In this document: positions 36,532 to 52,101 of the stretch, piece after piece
How positions within the stretch are numbered: the first letter of the stretch is position 1
Layout of the letters: each line of letters begins with the position of its first letter
Assembly (NCBI RefSeq): GCF_020181595.1
Contig: NZ_CP084028.1
Location: 2,241,193 to 2,305,192, forward strand
Length of the DNA: 64,000 nt
Source: [Mycobacterium] vasticus
GTDB taxonomy: Bacteria; Actinomycetota; Actinomycetes; Mycobacteriales; Mycobacteriaceae
Direction: 5' to 3'
The notes under the pieces: model-generated
What the model was told of the DNA's origin: nothing
Seen by the model: the letters and a program-made list of their open reading frames with translations, nothing else
The model's database searches: none
Program-made: the position numbers and the translations under genes

Positions 36532-37201
36532 TCACCGGCCCTCGGGGTCCGAGCCGGTCTCGGCGCCGGGCACATCGCCGGTGGGGTCATGGCCCTCGTC
36601 AAGGGCATCCCACATCAATCGTTCCGACATCTGCGGGCCGTTCGGGCCGTCACCGAGCTCGCGTGCCGCCGCTCGCCGAGCCGCCGGCCCGGCGTATTTG
36701 GCATCCGAGGCGCCAGACCCGGTGTCCCGGGCCGCCGCCCTCATCAGCAGGGCCGCAGCGGCCATGACACACAGCGCGGCGACCAGGGTCAGGCCCGCAC
36801 CGGTGAGGCGCCGCTCGGTGCCCAACAGCGCCGTGGGGGGAATCTCGGCGATGTCGAGCGCCCGCAGCGCGATATCGCGGACCACCCACATGCTGATCGC
36901 CAGATATCCGCTCGCCAGGCTCACCGCGGCCAGCAGCACCGCCAGCACCCTCAGCTTCCAGCCGCGAACCGCCACCGTGGCCACGGCAGCGGCCAGGCAC
37001 AACACCCCCAGCGGCACCAGCGCCGTCGACCATAGTGCGCCGGAGACCGTCACCAGCCTGGGCTGGCCCAGCCCGTCGGCAGATCGGATGAGCACCCACG
37101 GCAGCCGCGACGCGCCCCAGAGTCCACCGGCGGCCGCCGCCAGCAGCAACAGCGCACCCCGCAGGGCTACGGCCCCCTGGGCGTCCCGGCGCTCCGGCGC
37201 G

Positions 37202-37209
<8 letters not shown>
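36532..37209 (-). CDS. Trp-operon-associated membrane protein (Rv1610 type)
   Basis: A 225-residue protein with four transmembrane segments (about 15-32, 55-75, 80-100 and 130-152) in the pattern of the actinobacterial family always found in trp operons. It has the motif [24 protein letters not shown] in the first external loop. The ATG at 37209 overlaps the trpE end by 8 bases; a GTG two codons earlier is also possible. Its constant linkage with trpE and trpC suggests a link to tryptophan metabolism or transport, but no activity has been shown to my knowledge. Confidence 0.85.
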
Positions 37210-38743
<1,534 letters not shown>

Positions 38744-38781
38744 GGTGATGATCCTCCCAGACCACGGATCGGGACCCGGCG

Positions 38782-38787
38782 TAGCGT
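38782..38787 (+). promoter_or_regulatory. -10 element for leaderless bcp
   Basis: TAGCGT ends 7 bases before the ATG at 38795. No Shine-Dalgarno sequence is present. Confidence 0.45.
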
Positions 38788-38794
38788 TGCCGCC

Positions 38795-39250
38795 ATGCAG
38801 ATCGGTGATATCGCGGCAGACTTCGAACTGGCCGACCAGACCGGAACACCGCGCAAGCTCAGTGCACTGCTGGCCGACGGGCCGGTGGTGCTGTTCTTCT
38901 ACCCGGCTGCCGGAACTCCCGGCTGCACCCGGGAGGCCTGCCATTTCCGCAACCTGGCCGCCGAGTTCGCCGACGTGGGCGCCAGCCGGGTCGGGATCAG
39001 CACCGACCGGGTCGACAAGCAGGCGTCGTTCGCCGACGGGCACGGCTTCGACTACCCACTGCTGAGTGACCCCGACGGCAAGGTGGCCGCAGAGTTCGGG
39101 GTCAAGCGTGCCCTGCTCGGCAAGTTGATGCCGGTCAAACGGACCACGTTCGTCATCGACACCGATCGCCGTGTGCTCGCGGTGATCTCCAGCGAGTTCA
39201 ACTTCAACAGCCACGCCGACAAGGCGCTGGAGCTGCTGCGCGCCCGCTAG
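38795..39250 (+). CDS. bcpB: Peroxiredoxin Bcp/PrxQ family
   Basis: A thiol peroxidase reducing hydrogen and organic peroxides. The 151-residue thioredoxin fold has the peroxidatic cysteine C44 in the motif PGCT and a likely resolving cysteine five residues on (C49), as in PrxQ enzymes. It ends with [13 protein letters not shown]. It is divergent from trpE, like Rv1608c. It converges on the DivIVA-like gene with 4 bases between the stops. Confidence 0.93.
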   Translation: MQIGDIAADFELADQTGTPRKLSALLADGPVVLFFYPAAGTPGCTREACHFRNLAAEFADVGASRVGISTDRVDKQASFADGHGFDYPLLSDPDGKVAAEFGVKRALLGKLMPVKRTTFVIDTDRRVLAVISSEFNFNSHADKALELLRAR

Positions 39251-39254
39251 AGGA

Positions 39255-40283
39255 TCAGGCCCCGGCTGTGTCTTCGCCGGCCGGCTCCGGCTCGTCGGCG
39301 ACCTCGATCGGCTGGCGGCTGTCTCCGACGGCGCTGTCGATCCAGTTCCTGATCTCGTTGAGGTGGGTGACGATCCCGGAGCGCTCCCGCACCAGCATGT
39401 CCACTTCGTTCTGGGTGCGCTCGGTGAGGGTCTTGGCCTCGCGCTGGGTGGTCGAGATCAGCGCGGACGCCTCCAGGCGGGCTTCCTTGTCGAGCTTGGC
39501 GATGGTCTCCTCGGCCTGTTCCCAAGCCGACTTCATCTGCTGGTCCAACCGGCGCTGCGCCTCGCGGCGATTGCGCTCGTCCTCCTCCCAGGCCAGCTTG
39601 ATCTGCTCATCGAGGGCTTCCTGGGCGGCGCGACGGTTGCGCTCGTCCTCTTCGGCGAGCTTCTGGTAGACCTCGCGACGGTTGCGTTCGGCGTCCTCGA
39701 TCTCCTGGGCGATCCGGCCGCGCTCCTCATGGGCGATCCGCAGGATCTCCTCGGCTTCGACCGTGGCGGCGTCCAGGATCTTCGCGCGACGGGTGTTGGT
39801 CGAGGCCTGGAACTCGGCCAGGGCGTCGCTGGCGGCCGCCCGGTCATGGCGGGCCGCCTCCAACTGCTCGCGCAGCTCACCGGTCAGCGATTCAGCGTCC
39901 TGGCGGGCCAACTCCTTGGTGCGGCGGGCCTCTTCCGAGGCGATCCGCATCATCCGGGCGATGCGATCCGACATCCCCTCGACGGAATCCACCGGACCGG
40001 TGACCTGCTCGAACTGCTTCCGCAACTGGTCCAGTTCGGCGGTGAGCCGTTGGCGCTCCGCGTCGGCGTCGGCGGTCATGCGCACGATGTCGTTCTGCAA
40101 CCGGCCGACTTCGGCGGTCAGCTGCTCGCGATCGAAACGGGTCTGGGCCTTCGCCGCGTCGAGGGATTTCGCCTGATCCTGCAGGATCTCGATCTCGTGA
40201 TGCAGACGAGAAATGTAGTCCGAAACCTCATTACGGTCGAATCCGCGCATCTGCGTTTCGAATTCCGGAATTTCCAGCGCCAT
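39255..40283 (-). CDS. DivIVA-like coiled-coil protein with ERNRR repeats
   Basis: A 342-residue, almost wholly helical protein. The N-terminus (7-40) has a DivIVA-like motif ([20 protein letters not shown]) that in Wag31-type proteins binds curved polar membrane. The rest is coiled coil, including three 15-22-residue repeats opening with (A/D)ERNRR (198-256). The C-terminus is acidic. GAGGAG lies 9 bases before the ATG. It is distinct from Wag31 itself by length and repeats, and is probably a structural or polar scaffold. In H37Rv chaA occupies this place, as I recall. Confidence 0.78.
   Translation of the reverse strand: MALEIPEFETQMRGFDRNEVSDYISRLHHEIEILQDQAKSLDAAKAQTRFDREQLTAEVGRLQNDIVRMTADADAERQRLTAELDQLRKQFEQVTGPVDSVEGMSDRIARMMRIASEEARRTKELARQDAESLTGELREQLEAARHDRAAASDALAEFQASTNTRRAKILDAATVEAEEILRIAHEERGRIAQEIEDAERNRREVYQKLAEEDERNRRAAQEALDEQIKLAWEEDERNRREAQRRLDQQMKSAWEQAEETIAKLDKEARLEASALISTTQREAKTLTERTQNEVDMLVRERSGIVTHLNEIRNWIDSAVGDSRQPIEVADEPEPAGEDTAGA
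39516..39692. repeat. 66-bp coding repeat in the DivIVA-like gene
   Basis: One partial and two full copies of a 22-codon unit, in frame and beginning with (A/D)-E-R-N-R-R. The last two share the ending (I/M)K-x-AWE and correspond to residues 213-256. Confidence 0.75.
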
Positions 40284-40445
40284 TGGCCTACTCCTCGCAG
40301 CTGACTTGTTCGGTCTCGACCGACAACCAGCGTTCGACCGAGTTGGCTTGTGCGCGAGCCCAAATGGGCCGACTCGGCTCAGGTCGCCGTGCGACGCAGC
40401 GTATCAAACCTACGTCCACGGCCGCCAAATTCGCGGCAAAGTACC

Positions 40446-41162
40446 TCAGTGCGGCCGATTTTCGCGAAACCAGGACTCTTTTGCCGGAGGAAGCGTTTCG
40501 CGATTAACTTGCACGGTCGAACGCTGGATCTGGTCCACGATCTTTGCCCGGGCGTCCATCAGTTCGGTGAGCCGCTGATGCGCGTCGGTCACATGTGTGT
40601 TGATGGCCTCGTTCATCTCGGTCAGGATCTCCGAAGCGTGGTTCTCGGCTTCCTTCATGATCTCGGCGGCACTCATCACCGCCTGCCGACGAAGTTGTGC
40701 GGCGTGAACCCGCAACTGCTTGTGCTGGGTCTCCAGCTCGGCCCGCAACTCGGCGGCCTCGCGGCGTTGCGCCTCGGCGTCCTTGAGAATCAGCGCGGCC
40801 TCGTTCTCGGCGGCGGTGCGCAACTGGTCGGCGAATCGCTGGGCTTCGCCCCTGATGTCGTCGGCTTCTGCCATGGCACCCTTGAGGATTCCGGACAGCC
40901 GGTCGCTGAGGTCCACGATGTCTCCGGGGATGGCCGACGCCAGCTCGTTGAAACGTGCCGATGTCGATTCCAGGTTCGCCTGTGACTTGCTCAACTGGTT
41001 GGTCAGCGCCACGATCCGCGAGCCGGAGCGCGGTAGGTGAGCTTCGATGTCACTGACCGTGCCGGTCGCGTAGTGCTCGTCGATATGCTGCGAAACCCGC
41101 TCCAGCTCGAAACCCGCAGGCGTGTGATCCAGCGGGTAGTCGTCCTGTTCGTCGGAGTTCAC
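40446..41162 (-). CDS. Coiled-coil protein downstream of hisI
   Basis: A 238-residue helical protein. An acidic N-terminus (1-40, ELERVSQHIDEHYATGTVSD) is followed by a long coiled coil (50-225), with LSDRLSGILKGAMAEADDIRGEAQRFADQLR and alanine/glutamate-rich heptads resembling DivIVA C-termini and ATP-synthase b subunits. The start is taken as the GTG at 41162, 38 bases after the hisI stop, with a weak ribosome site. It is the last gene of the his run; the DivIVA-like gene follows after 162 bases on the same strand, so the two may work together. No known function. Confidence 0.7.
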   Translation of the reverse strand: MNSDEQDDYPLDHTPAGFELERVSQHIDEHYATGTVSDIEAHLPRSGSRIVALTNQLSKSQANLESTSARFNELASAIPGDIVDLSDRLSGILKGAMAEADDIRGEAQRFADQLRTAAENEAALILKDAEAQRREAAELRAELETQHKQLRVHAAQLRRQAVMSAAEIMKEAENHASEILTEMNEAINTHVTDAHQRLTELMDARAKIVDQIQRSTVQVNRETLPPAKESWFRENRPH

Positions 41163-41199
41163 AGTCGGCCAGCATACCGCCCGACCGTGCGGCGACAGT

Positions 41200-41571
41200 T
41201 CAATCCGCGCGAGGCAACAACACGTCGGCGTCGAAACAGCTGTGGTCGCCGGTATGACAGGCGCCGCCGGCCTGATCCACTTCGAGCAGCACCGTATCGC
41301 CGTCACAGTCCAACCGCACCGAATGCACATACTGGGTGTGGCCCGACGTCGCACCCTTGACCCACTGCTCCCCTCGGGAGCGTGAAAAGTACGTCGCCTC
41401 ACGGGTCGCCAGGGTGCGCGCCAGCGCGTCGTCGTCCATCCAGGCGACCATCAGTACATCTCCGGTGCCGCGCTCCTGGGCCACCGCGGCGATCAGTCCG
41501 TCGGCATTTCGCTTGAGCCGCGCGGCAATCACCGGATCGAGAGCTGTGCCATCGGCGCCACCGCTGCTCAT
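41200..41571 (-). CDS. hisI: Phosphoribosyl-AMP cyclohydrolase HisI
   Basis: Opens the purine ring of PR-AMP in histidine synthesis. The 123 residues include [34 protein letters not shown] and the zinc/metal ligands in [10 protein letters not shown] and [10 protein letters not shown]. There is no fused HisE (PRPP-ATP pyrophosphatase); that gene is not in the window. The ATG overlaps the hisF stop by 4 bases. Confidence 0.96.
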   Translation of the reverse strand: MSSGGADGTALDPVIAARLKRNADGLIAAVAQERGTGDVLMVAWMDDDALARTLATREATYFSRSRGEQWVKGATSGHTQYVHSVRLDCDGDTVLLEVDQAGGACHTGDHSCFDADVLLPRAD

Positions 41572-42362
41572 CGCACCGTGATCCCTTCGGCCGCCATCGC
41601 CGCCTTGACCTGCCCGATCGTCAACTCCCGGAAGTGAAACACGCTGGCCGCCAGCACCGCATCGGCACCGGCCGCAACTGCGGGGGCGAAATGTTCTACC
41701 GCCCCGGCTCCCCCGCTGGCGATCACCGGGACACTCACCGCCGCGCGCACCGCCCGCAACATCGGCAGGTCGAAACCCGCCTTGGTTCCGTCGGCGTCCA
41801 TCGAGTTCAGCAGGATCTCCCCGACGCCCAGTTCGACACCGCGCACCGCCCACTCGACCGCGTCGATACCGGTGCCCCGACGGCCGCCGTGGGTGGTGAC
41901 CTCCCAGCCCGACGGTGTGGGAGCAAGCCCGTTCGGCCCAACGGGCGCAGTGCGGGCATCGACCGACAGCACGATGCACTGCGAACCGAAATGGCGGGAC
42001 AGCTCGTCGAGCAGTTCCGGCCGGGCGATCGCCGCGGTGTTCACCGACACCTTGTCGGCGCCGGCGCGCAGCAGCACGTCGACGTCGGAGACGGTGCGCA
42101 CCCCACCGCCGACGGTCAGCGGGATGAACACCTGATCAGCGGTGCGCGCCACCACCTCCAGCATGGTGGCGCGACCCGACGACGACGCCGTGACATCGAG
42201 AAACGTCAACTCGTCGGCGCCCTCGGCGTCATAGGCCGCTGCCAGCTCCACCGGATCACCGGCGTCGCGCAGGTTCGCGAAGTTCACGCCCTTGACGACG
42301 CGCCCGCCGTCGACGTCCAGGCACGGGATGACCCGCACCGCCACATCGGTGCCGTGCGCCAT
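41568..42362 (-). CDS. hisF: Imidazole glycerol phosphate synthase subunit HisF
   Basis: The cyclase subunit that joins PRFAR with ammonia from HisH. The 264-residue half-barrel-duplicated TIM fold has the catalytic aspartates in [15 protein letters not shown] and [15 protein letters not shown], and phosphate sites in GGGVRTVSD and [10 protein letters not shown]. The ATG at 42362 lies one base before the stop of the inositol phosphatase-like gene. Confidence 0.97.
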   Translation of the reverse strand: MAHGTDVAVRVIPCLDVDGGRVVKGVNFANLRDAGDPVELAAAYDAEGADELTFLDVTASSSGRATMLEVVARTADQVFIPLTVGGGVRTVSDVDVLLRAGADKVSVNTAAIARPELLDELSRHFGSQCIVLSVDARTAPVGPNGLAPTPSGWEVTTHGGRRGTGIDAVEWAVRGVELGVGEILLNSMDADGTKAGFDLPMLRAVRAAVSVPVIASGGAGAVEHFAPAVAAGADAVLAASVFHFRELTIGQVKAAMAAEGITVR

Positions 42363-42363
42363 C

Positions 42364-43179
42364 TCAGTAGTCCCCCGGTGCGCCGACGGTGGCCAGGATG
42401 TCGAGGATCTCGGCGTGCACACCCGGCGCGGCGGCCAGCGCAGCATGCGACTGTGCAGTCCACGGCCGGCCCGCCAGGTCGGTGACGATCCCGCCGGCCG
42501 CCCGGACCAGCGCGACACCGGCGGCGTGGTCCCAGATGTGGTCGCCGAAGCTGATCGCCCCGCCGAGTACACCGTCGGCCACGTGGGCCAGATCGATTCC
42601 GGTGGCGCCGTACATCCGGGTCCGCGACGTCACCCGGCTCAGTCCTTCCAGCACCGCCAACCGGTAGCGGCCAGGCAGACGTCCGCGCCACTCCACGTTG
42701 AATGTGCCCAGGCCCACCAGGGAGTCGGCCAGCGCGGTGTTCTCCAGCACCGGCATGGCCACCCCGTTGCGCGTCAACGACCCGCCGACCACCGCGCTGT
42801 AACGCTGGTCGAGGAACGGCATCCAGGTCAGGCCGGCGACCGGTTCGCCGTCGCGCAGCAGGCCCAGCAGGATCGCCGCCAACGGCGAACCGGCGGCGTA
42901 GTTGAATGTCCCGTCGATCGGATCCAGCACCCACACCAGGCCGGAATCGATCGGCGGGCCGCCGAACTCCTCACCGTGCACGCCGATTCCGGTGGCCGAC
43001 TGCAGGGCTTCGGTGATCTGACGTTCCAGCGCCAGGTCCACTTCGGTGGCGAAGTCGTTGCCGGCCTTGTGAACTGCCGATTCGGCGCGGTGTCCGGCGA
43101 TGAATGGCTTTGTCGCGACATCGAGGATCGTGGTCGCCTCGGCGACCAGGGCTGACAGATCCGCGGTGTCCAGCGCCAC
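42364..43179 (-). CDS. impA: Inositol monophosphatase family protein ImpA
   Basis: A 271-residue Mg-dependent phosphatase. The metal-binding motifs are VHGEEFGG, the [15 protein letters not shown] signature and [19 protein letters not shown] near the C-terminus. Always in the mycobacterial his operon between hisA and hisF (Rv1604). M. tuberculosis members dephosphorylate inositol-1-phosphate for phosphatidylinositol, but the his context also allows histidinol-phosphate phosphatase activity. The sequence alone cannot decide. Confidence 0.9.
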   Translation of the reverse strand: MALDTADLSALVAEATTILDVATKPFIAGHRAESAVHKAGNDFATEVDLALERQITEALQSATGIGVHGEEFGGPPIDSGLVWVLDPIDGTFNYAAGSPLAAILLGLLRDGEPVAGLTWMPFLDQRYSAVVGGSLTRNGVAMPVLENTALADSLVGLGTFNVEWRGRLPGRYRLAVLEGLSRVTSRTRMYGATGIDLAHVADGVLGGAISFGDHIWDHAAGVALVRAAGGIVTDLAGRPWTAQSHAALAAAPGVHAEILDILATVGAPGDY

Positions 43180-43187
43180 GCCGAGCC

Positions 43188-43940
43188 TTACCCCTGCACC
43201 GCGGTCAGTGCCTGCGGCAGCGTGAACCGGCCCGCGTAGAGGGCTTTTCCGACGATGGCGCCCTCGACCCCACGGTCCACCAGGGTGGCGATCGCACGCA
43301 GGTCATCGATGCTCGACACCCCGCCGGAGGCGATTACCGGGATGGCGGTGCGGTCGGCGACCTCGCCGAGCAGCTCCAGATTGGGCCCGCCCAGGGTGCC
43401 GTCCTTGGTCACGTCGGTGACCACGAAGCGTGAACACCCTTCGCGGTCAAGGCGTTCCAGTACCGGCCACAGCTCGCCGCCGTCGGTCTCCCAGCCGCGT
43501 CCGCGCAGCCGGTAGTTGCCGTCGACGATCTGCACGTCCAGCCCGACCGCCACCTGATCGCCGTGCTCGGCGATCGCCCGAGCGCACCACTGCGGGTTCT
43601 CGAGTGCGGCAGTTCCCAGGTTGACCCGGGCGCAGCCGGTGGCCAGCGCCGCCGCCAACGACTCGTCATCGCGGATGCCGCCGGACAGTTCGACTTTCAC
43701 GTCCAGCTGACCGACCACATCGGCCAGCAGTTCGCGGTTCGAGCCGCGGCCGAACGCGGCATCGAGGTCCACCAGGTGAATCCACTCGGCACCGTCGCGC
43801 TGCCAGCCCAGTGCGGCATCGAGCGCCGAGCCGTATTCGGTCTCGCTGCCGGCCTTGCCCTGCACCAGACGCACCGCACGTCCCTCGACCACGTCGACGG
43901 CCGGCAACAGGATCAGAGCGTTGTTCGCCGATGTACTCAC
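43188..43940 (-). CDS. priA: Phosphoribosyl isomerase PriA (HisA/TrpF dual enzyme)
   Basis: In actinobacteria this single TIM barrel isomerises both ProFAR (histidine) and PRA (tryptophan). The 250 residues have catalytic D16 ([21 protein letters not shown]) and D180 ([13 protein letters not shown]), plus R24 and the tryptophan loop [11 protein letters not shown] that distinguishes PriA from plain HisA. The trp operon here has no trpF, which supports dual use. The GTG overlaps the hisH stop by 4 bases (GTGA). Confidence 0.96.
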   Translation of the reverse strand: MSTSANNALILLPAVDVVEGRAVRLVQGKAGSETEYGSALDAALGWQRDGAEWIHLVDLDAAFGRGSNRELLADVVGQLDVKVELSGGIRDDESLAAALATGCARVNLGTAALENPQWCARAIAEHGDQVAVGLDVQIVDGNYRLRGRGWETDGGELWPVLERLDREGCSRFVVTDVTKDGTLGGPNLELLGEVADRTAIPVIASGGVSSIDDLRAIATLVDRGVEGAIVGKALYAGRFTLPQALTAVQG

Positions 43941-44547
43941 AGTGCCTCCACCCAGTTCCTCAACAGCGTCGCCCCGGCATCCCCGCTCTTCTCCGGGTGA
44001 AACTGGGTGGCGGCCAACGGTCCGTCCTCGACAGCCGCCAGGAACGGTACCTGATGGGTTGCCCGGGTCAGCAAAGCCTCAGGGCGGCCTTCCCAGCGTT
44101 GCGCGGCGTAGGAATGCACGAAGTAGAACCTGGTGTCGGCGTCGAAACCACCGAACAGCGTGCTGCCCGGTGCTGCGTCGACGACATTCCAGCCCATGTG
44201 CGGGATCACCGGTGCGTCCAGCCGGGTGACCGCGCCCGGCCACTGGCCGCAGCCTGCGGTGTCCACCCCGAACTCGACGCCGTGGGCGAACAGGATCTGC
44301 ATCCCGACACACACCCCCAGCACCGGTCGCCCGGCCTGCACCCGTTCGTCGATGATCTTGTCGCCGTGCACCTTACGAAGCCCGGACATGCAGGCGGCGA
44401 AGGCCCCGACGCCCGGCACCACCAGGCCGTCGGCGGCCGCGGCGGCATCGGCGTCGGCGGTCACCTCGACCGCCGCGCCGACCCGCTGCAGGGCGCGTTG
44501 CGCCGAGCGCAGATTCCCGGACCCGTAGTCCAGGATCACCACCGACT

Positions 44548-44551
<4 letters not shown>
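43937..44551 (-). CDS. hisH: Imidazole glycerol phosphate synthase subunit HisH
   Basis: The glutaminase subunit giving ammonia to HisF. The 204-residue class I amidotransferase has nucleophile C81 (LGVCVGMQ) and the His-Glu pair in TQFHPEKSG. It overlaps hisB by 4 bases at the start and hisA/priA by 4 bases at the end. Confidence 0.97.
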
Positions 44552-47596
<3,045 letters not shown>

Positions 47597-47723
47597 CGCT
47601 TTCACGTGGACCATTGTCCCAGAACCGTTCAAGTCAATATCGCGGCGCATGGCCGTCGGAATCGCGCCCGATCGCGCCGGGGCTAGGCTGGTTTGTGTCG
47701 GCGATTGTGAGAGACGGAGTCGG

Positions 47724-48128
47724 ATGGCCACCAGCGACCACCCCAAGAGCGTTCCCGGAGTGCCCTACATCTTCCCCGACTGGCTGGATTACCTGCAGCA
47801 CAAGGTGGAGTCCCCGCTGATCAAGCGATTCCACCTGCCCGGATTCGCGGTGATCGAGCATCGGGGCCGCAAGTCCGGCAACCCGTACCGGACCGTGGTG
47901 CGCGCGTTCTGCAAGGGCCCGAGGCTGGCGGTGATGCTCGGCCACGGCAAGGCCGACTGGGTCAAGAACGTGCTGGCCGCCGGCGAGGCCGACGTACAGC
48001 TGTTCCGGCGCAACGTACACGTCACCAACGTGCGGATCGTGCCGATCGGCGGGGACACCAGCGGCCTGCCGTGGATCACCCGATTGGGGTCCCGATGGGT
48101 CGGGATACTGGTCGCAGACATCACCTGA
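47724..48128 (+). CDS. Deazaflavin (F420)-dependent nitroreductase family protein, copy 1
   Basis: A 134-residue split-barrel protein of the DDN family, which uses reduced F420 to reduce quinones and nitro-compounds. Motifs are [38 protein letters not shown] and NVRIVPI. The ATG at 47724 follows GGAGTCGG; a TAGGCT box lies about 30 bases upstream. It is divergent from hisD and in the place of Rv1598c. A paralogue follows 24 bases after the stop. The natural substrate is unknown. Confidence 0.87.
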   Translation: MATSDHPKSVPGVPYIFPDWLDYLQHKVESPLIKRFHLPGFAVIEHRGRKSGNPYRTVVRAFCKGPRLAVMLGHGKADWVKNVLAAGEADVQLFRRNVHVTNVRIVPIGGDTSGLPWITRLGSRWVGILVADIT

Positions 48129-48152
48129 ACACTCACGAGGAACGGAGTACCT

Positions 48153-48563
48153 ATGGCTGTCGACAAGAGTGCCGGCGGGGCGCCCAAGCTGCCGGTGGTG
48201 TTCCCGCCGTGGCTGGACCGGCTGCAGATGAAATACATGAACCCCGTGGTCAAGCCGTTGTCCCGGTTCCTTCCCGGCACATCGGTGATCAAGCATCGCG
48301 GGCGCAAGTCCGGCAAGCCCTACGAGACGGTGGTGACGACCTACCGCAAGGGCGACGTGCTGGCGGTGGCGCTGGGCCACGGCATGGCCGACTGGGTCAA
48401 GAACGTGGTGGCCGCCGGGGAGGCCGACGTGCGGCTGTTCCGCAGTGAACTTCACCTGACCAATCCGCGGATCGTGCCGCCCGGCGCCGCCGACGCGTCA
48501 CTGCCGTGGGCGGTGCGGCTGCAGAACCGCAAGGTGGCGGTGCTGGTCACCGACATCGCCTGA
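48153..48563 (+). CDS. Deazaflavin (F420)-dependent nitroreductase family protein, copy 2
   Basis: A 136-residue paralogue of the preceding gene, sharing HRGRKSGKPYETVV, LGHGMADWVKNVVAAGEADV and TNPRIVP at the same positions and about half the residues overall. GAGGAACGGAG lies just before the ATG at 48153. The tandem pair probably arose by local duplication. It converges on nadC with 8 bases between the stops. Confidence 0.86.
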   Translation: MAVDKSAGGAPKLPVVFPPWLDRLQMKYMNPVVKPLSRFLPGTSVIKHRGRKSGKPYETVVTTYRKGDVLAVALGHGMADWVKNVVAAGEADVRLFRSELHLTNPRIVPPGAADASLPWAVRLQNRKVAVLVTDIA

Positions 48564-48571
48564 GCGGCGTC

Positions 48572-49432
48572 CTACATGTCCAGGCCGATGTCGAGTACCC
48601 GCACCGAGTGGGTGAGCGCACCCACCGCCAGGTAGTCGACACCGGTCGCGGCGTAGGCCGCGGCACTGTCCAGGCTGAGCCCGCCGGAGGACTCCAGCAG
48701 CACCCCCGGTGCGCGCGCGTCGCGGCGCTGCACCGCCATCTGGGTCTGCCAGACCGGGAAGTTGTCCAGCAGCACCAGCTCAGGGCTCTCGGCGAGCACC
48801 TCGTCGAACTGTTCGAGGGAATCCACCTCGACCTCGCAGGGAACGTTGGGGGCGGCGGCGCGCACGGCCCGCAGAGCGGCGGCCACCGAGCCGGCCGCTG
48901 CGACGTGGTTGTCCTTGATCAACGCCGCGTCGCCCAGGCCCATGCGATGGTTGGTTCCGCCGCCGACCCGCACCGCGTACTTCTGCAGGACACGCAGGCC
49001 CGGCAGGGTCTTGCGGGTGTCGCGGATCTGCGCGGACGTGCCGGCCACGGCGTCGACCCAGGCCGCGGTCGCGGTCGCGATGCCGGACAGGTGGCAGACC
49101 AGGTTGAGCATGGTGCGTTCGGCGGTCAGCAGGCCCTGGGTGTCGGCCTTCAGGCGCAGCACGACCGCACCCGGCTCCAAGCGCTGCCCGTCGGCCACCC
49201 GGTCCAGCACGGTGTAGGCCTGCGGCCCGAGAACTTCGTCGAGCACCGCCACGGCGACGTCCACCCCGGCGACCACCCCGGTTTCCCGGGTGACCATCGC
49301 CGCTTCGGCGGTCACCCCCGCCGGCACGGTCGCCGTGGTGGTGACGTCGGGCCCGTAGCGCAGGTCCTCGTCGAGGGCGCGCGCGATGATCTGGCGGACC
49401 TCGCTGAGCTCGGCCTGCGACAGGACGGTCAT
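48572..49432 (-). CDS. nadC: Nicotinate-nucleotide pyrophosphorylase NadC
   Basis: Makes nicotinate mononucleotide from quinolinate and PRPP. The 286 residues include RTMLNLVCHLSGIATATA, IRDTRKTLPGLRVLQKYAVRVGGGTNHR (substrate-binding arginines and lysine), LIKDNHV and ESSGGLSLDSAAAYAATGVDYLAVGALTHS. The ATG at 49432 overlaps the nadB stop by 4 bases. It is the last gene of nadA-nadB-nadC under the NrtR operator. Confidence 0.97.
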   Translation of the reverse strand: MTVLSQAELSEVRQIIARALDEDLRYGPDVTTTATVPAGVTAEAAMVTRETGVVAGVDVAVAVLDEVLGPQAYTVLDRVADGQRLEPGAVVLRLKADTQGLLTAERTMLNLVCHLSGIATATAAWVDAVAGTSAQIRDTRKTLPGLRVLQKYAVRVGGGTNHRMGLGDAALIKDNHVAAAGSVAAALRAVRAAAPNVPCEVEVDSLEQFDEVLAESPELVLLDNFPVWQTQMAVQRRDARAPGVLLESSGGLSLDSAAAYAATGVDYLAVGALTHSVRVLDIGLDM

Positions 49433-51002
49433 GAGGCCACCGCGGCGGGTGCCTCGACCACGACGGCGCCGCCGAGCAGCCGAACGGTGCTGCTGCGGGC
49501 CTGATCCGGGTCGGCCGCCGAGTATTCGGCTCGGTGGTGGCAGCCCCGGCTTTCGGTGCGCGCCAGCGCGGTTCCGGCAACCACCCGAGCCACCAGTGTC
49601 AGCGCGGCGTCTTCGGCGCCCCGGCGATCTGCGGCTCGTGGTGCGTCGGAGGTCGACAGCAGTGCGATCAGCTCCCGCAGGCCCGCTGCGTCGCGCACCA
49701 CCGAGGCGTCGCGGGACATCGTCTGCTGCAGGGTGTCGCGGTCGAGTCCGAGGTGCTCGACGGGCCCGGGGACGGCGGCGCGCACTCGACCGACGGCCAC
49801 GGCGTGCTTCGCGGCGGCCGCACCCGCCCGGGCACCCACCACCAAGCCCTCCAGCAGGCTGTTGGAGGCCAGTCGGTTGGCGCCGTGCATGCCGGTGCGG
49901 GCCACCTCGCCGGCGGCGTACAGGCCCGGCAGTTCGGTGCGCCCGGTGACGTCGGTGACCACCCCGCCGCAGCTGTAGTGCGCGCCGGGGACCACCGGGA
50001 TGGGTTGGGTGACCGGGTCGATGCCGGCGGCCCGGCAGGACGCGGTGACGGTCGGGAAGCGGTTCTCGAAGCCGTCGATGCCGCGGGCGTCGAGAAACAC
50101 GCACGGGTCGCCGCTCTCGCGCAGCCGGGTGTCGATGGCCCCGGCCACCACGTCGCGTGGGGCCAGGTCCCCCATCGGGTGCACGCCGTCGGTGACTCGG
50201 GCGCCGCGGGAGTCGATCAGGGTGGCGCCCTCACCGCGCACCGCTTCGGTGATCAGCGGCCGGCGGCCACCGGAGCCGGTTCCGGAGAACAGCATCGTCG
50301 GGTGGAACTGGATGAATTCCAGGTCGCTGACCGCCACTCCGGCCTGCAACGCCAGCGCCACCCCATCGCCGGTGGCACCACCGGGATTGGTGGTGGCTCG
50401 GTACAGCTGGCCCAGGCCACCGGTGGCCAACACCACCGACGGCGTGTGGATGACTCCGATGCCGTCGGCGTTGGCCACCAGCACCCCGGTGACCACGTCG
50501 CCGTCGTGCAGGATCTGAAGAACGATCTGGCCCCAGCGGATATCGAGTTCGGCAGCGGCCGCGTCGAGTGCGCGTTGCACCTCGGCTCCGGTCGCGTCTC
50601 CCCCGGCGTGAATGATGCGCCGCCGGTTGTGCCCGCCTTCGCGGGTCAGCGCCCAGTTCCCCTGCGTATCGAGGTCGAATTGCGCTCCGGCGCCGGCTAA
50701 TTCGGAGACTGCTCGGTAGCCGTCGGCCACGATCGAGGTGACTGCGTCGCGGTCGCACAGCCCGCCGCCGGCCGCCAGGGTGTCGGCGACGTGGGCTGCC
50801 ACGGTGTCGTCGTTGCCGGGCAGCACCACCGCAATCCCGCCCTGGGCGTAGTGGGTCGCGGTGACCGCGTGGCCGGTGTCGGCCTTGCTGAGCACCACCA
50901 CGTCCCGTCCGGCGCGGTGCGCGGCCCGGGCTGCCGACAGCCCCCCGACCCCGGTGCCGATGACGACCACATCGGCCCGCTGTTGCCAGACGGGATCGGC
51001 GT

Positions 51003-51006
<4 letters not shown>
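49429..51006 (-). CDS. nadB: L-aspartate oxidase NadB
   Basis: Oxidises aspartate to iminoaspartate with FAD for quinolinate synthesis. The 525 residues have the FAD loop [17 protein letters not shown] and the active-site THYAQGGIA. The FIQFHPT and [29 protein letters not shown] motifs of the succinate dehydrogenase/aspartate oxidase family are present. The GTG overlaps the nadA stop by 4 bases (GTGA). Confidence 0.97.
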
Positions 51007-52055
<1,049 letters not shown>

Positions 52056-52078
52056 GCGCGACTCCTCTCGCGAATCAG

Positions 52079-52101
52079 GTTTTCGACTTATAATCGAAAA
52101 C
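52079..52101. promoter_or_regulatory. NrtR operator and divergent nadA/nrtR promoters
   Basis: A perfect inverted repeat with 8-base arms GTTTTCGA (52079-52086) and TCGAAAAC (52094-52101) and a 7-base AT-rich centre. The centre makes TATAAT on the plus strand (52089-52094), which ends 7 bases before the nrtR GTG, and TATAAG on the minus strand for nadA (52092-52087). One bound repressor dimer would cover both -10 boxes. Confidence 0.85.

Noticed and set aside
38744..38794. Tryptophan attenuator or leader peptide before trpE
   Set aside because: Only 51 bases separate trpE from divergent bcp, with a Shine-Dalgarno 9 bases from the GTG. No Trp-codon run or hairpin pair fits.
47597..47723. TTGACT and GACAAT before hisD as a SigA promoter
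   Set aside because: The spacing is about 13 bases, too short for a -35/-10 pair. Not supported.
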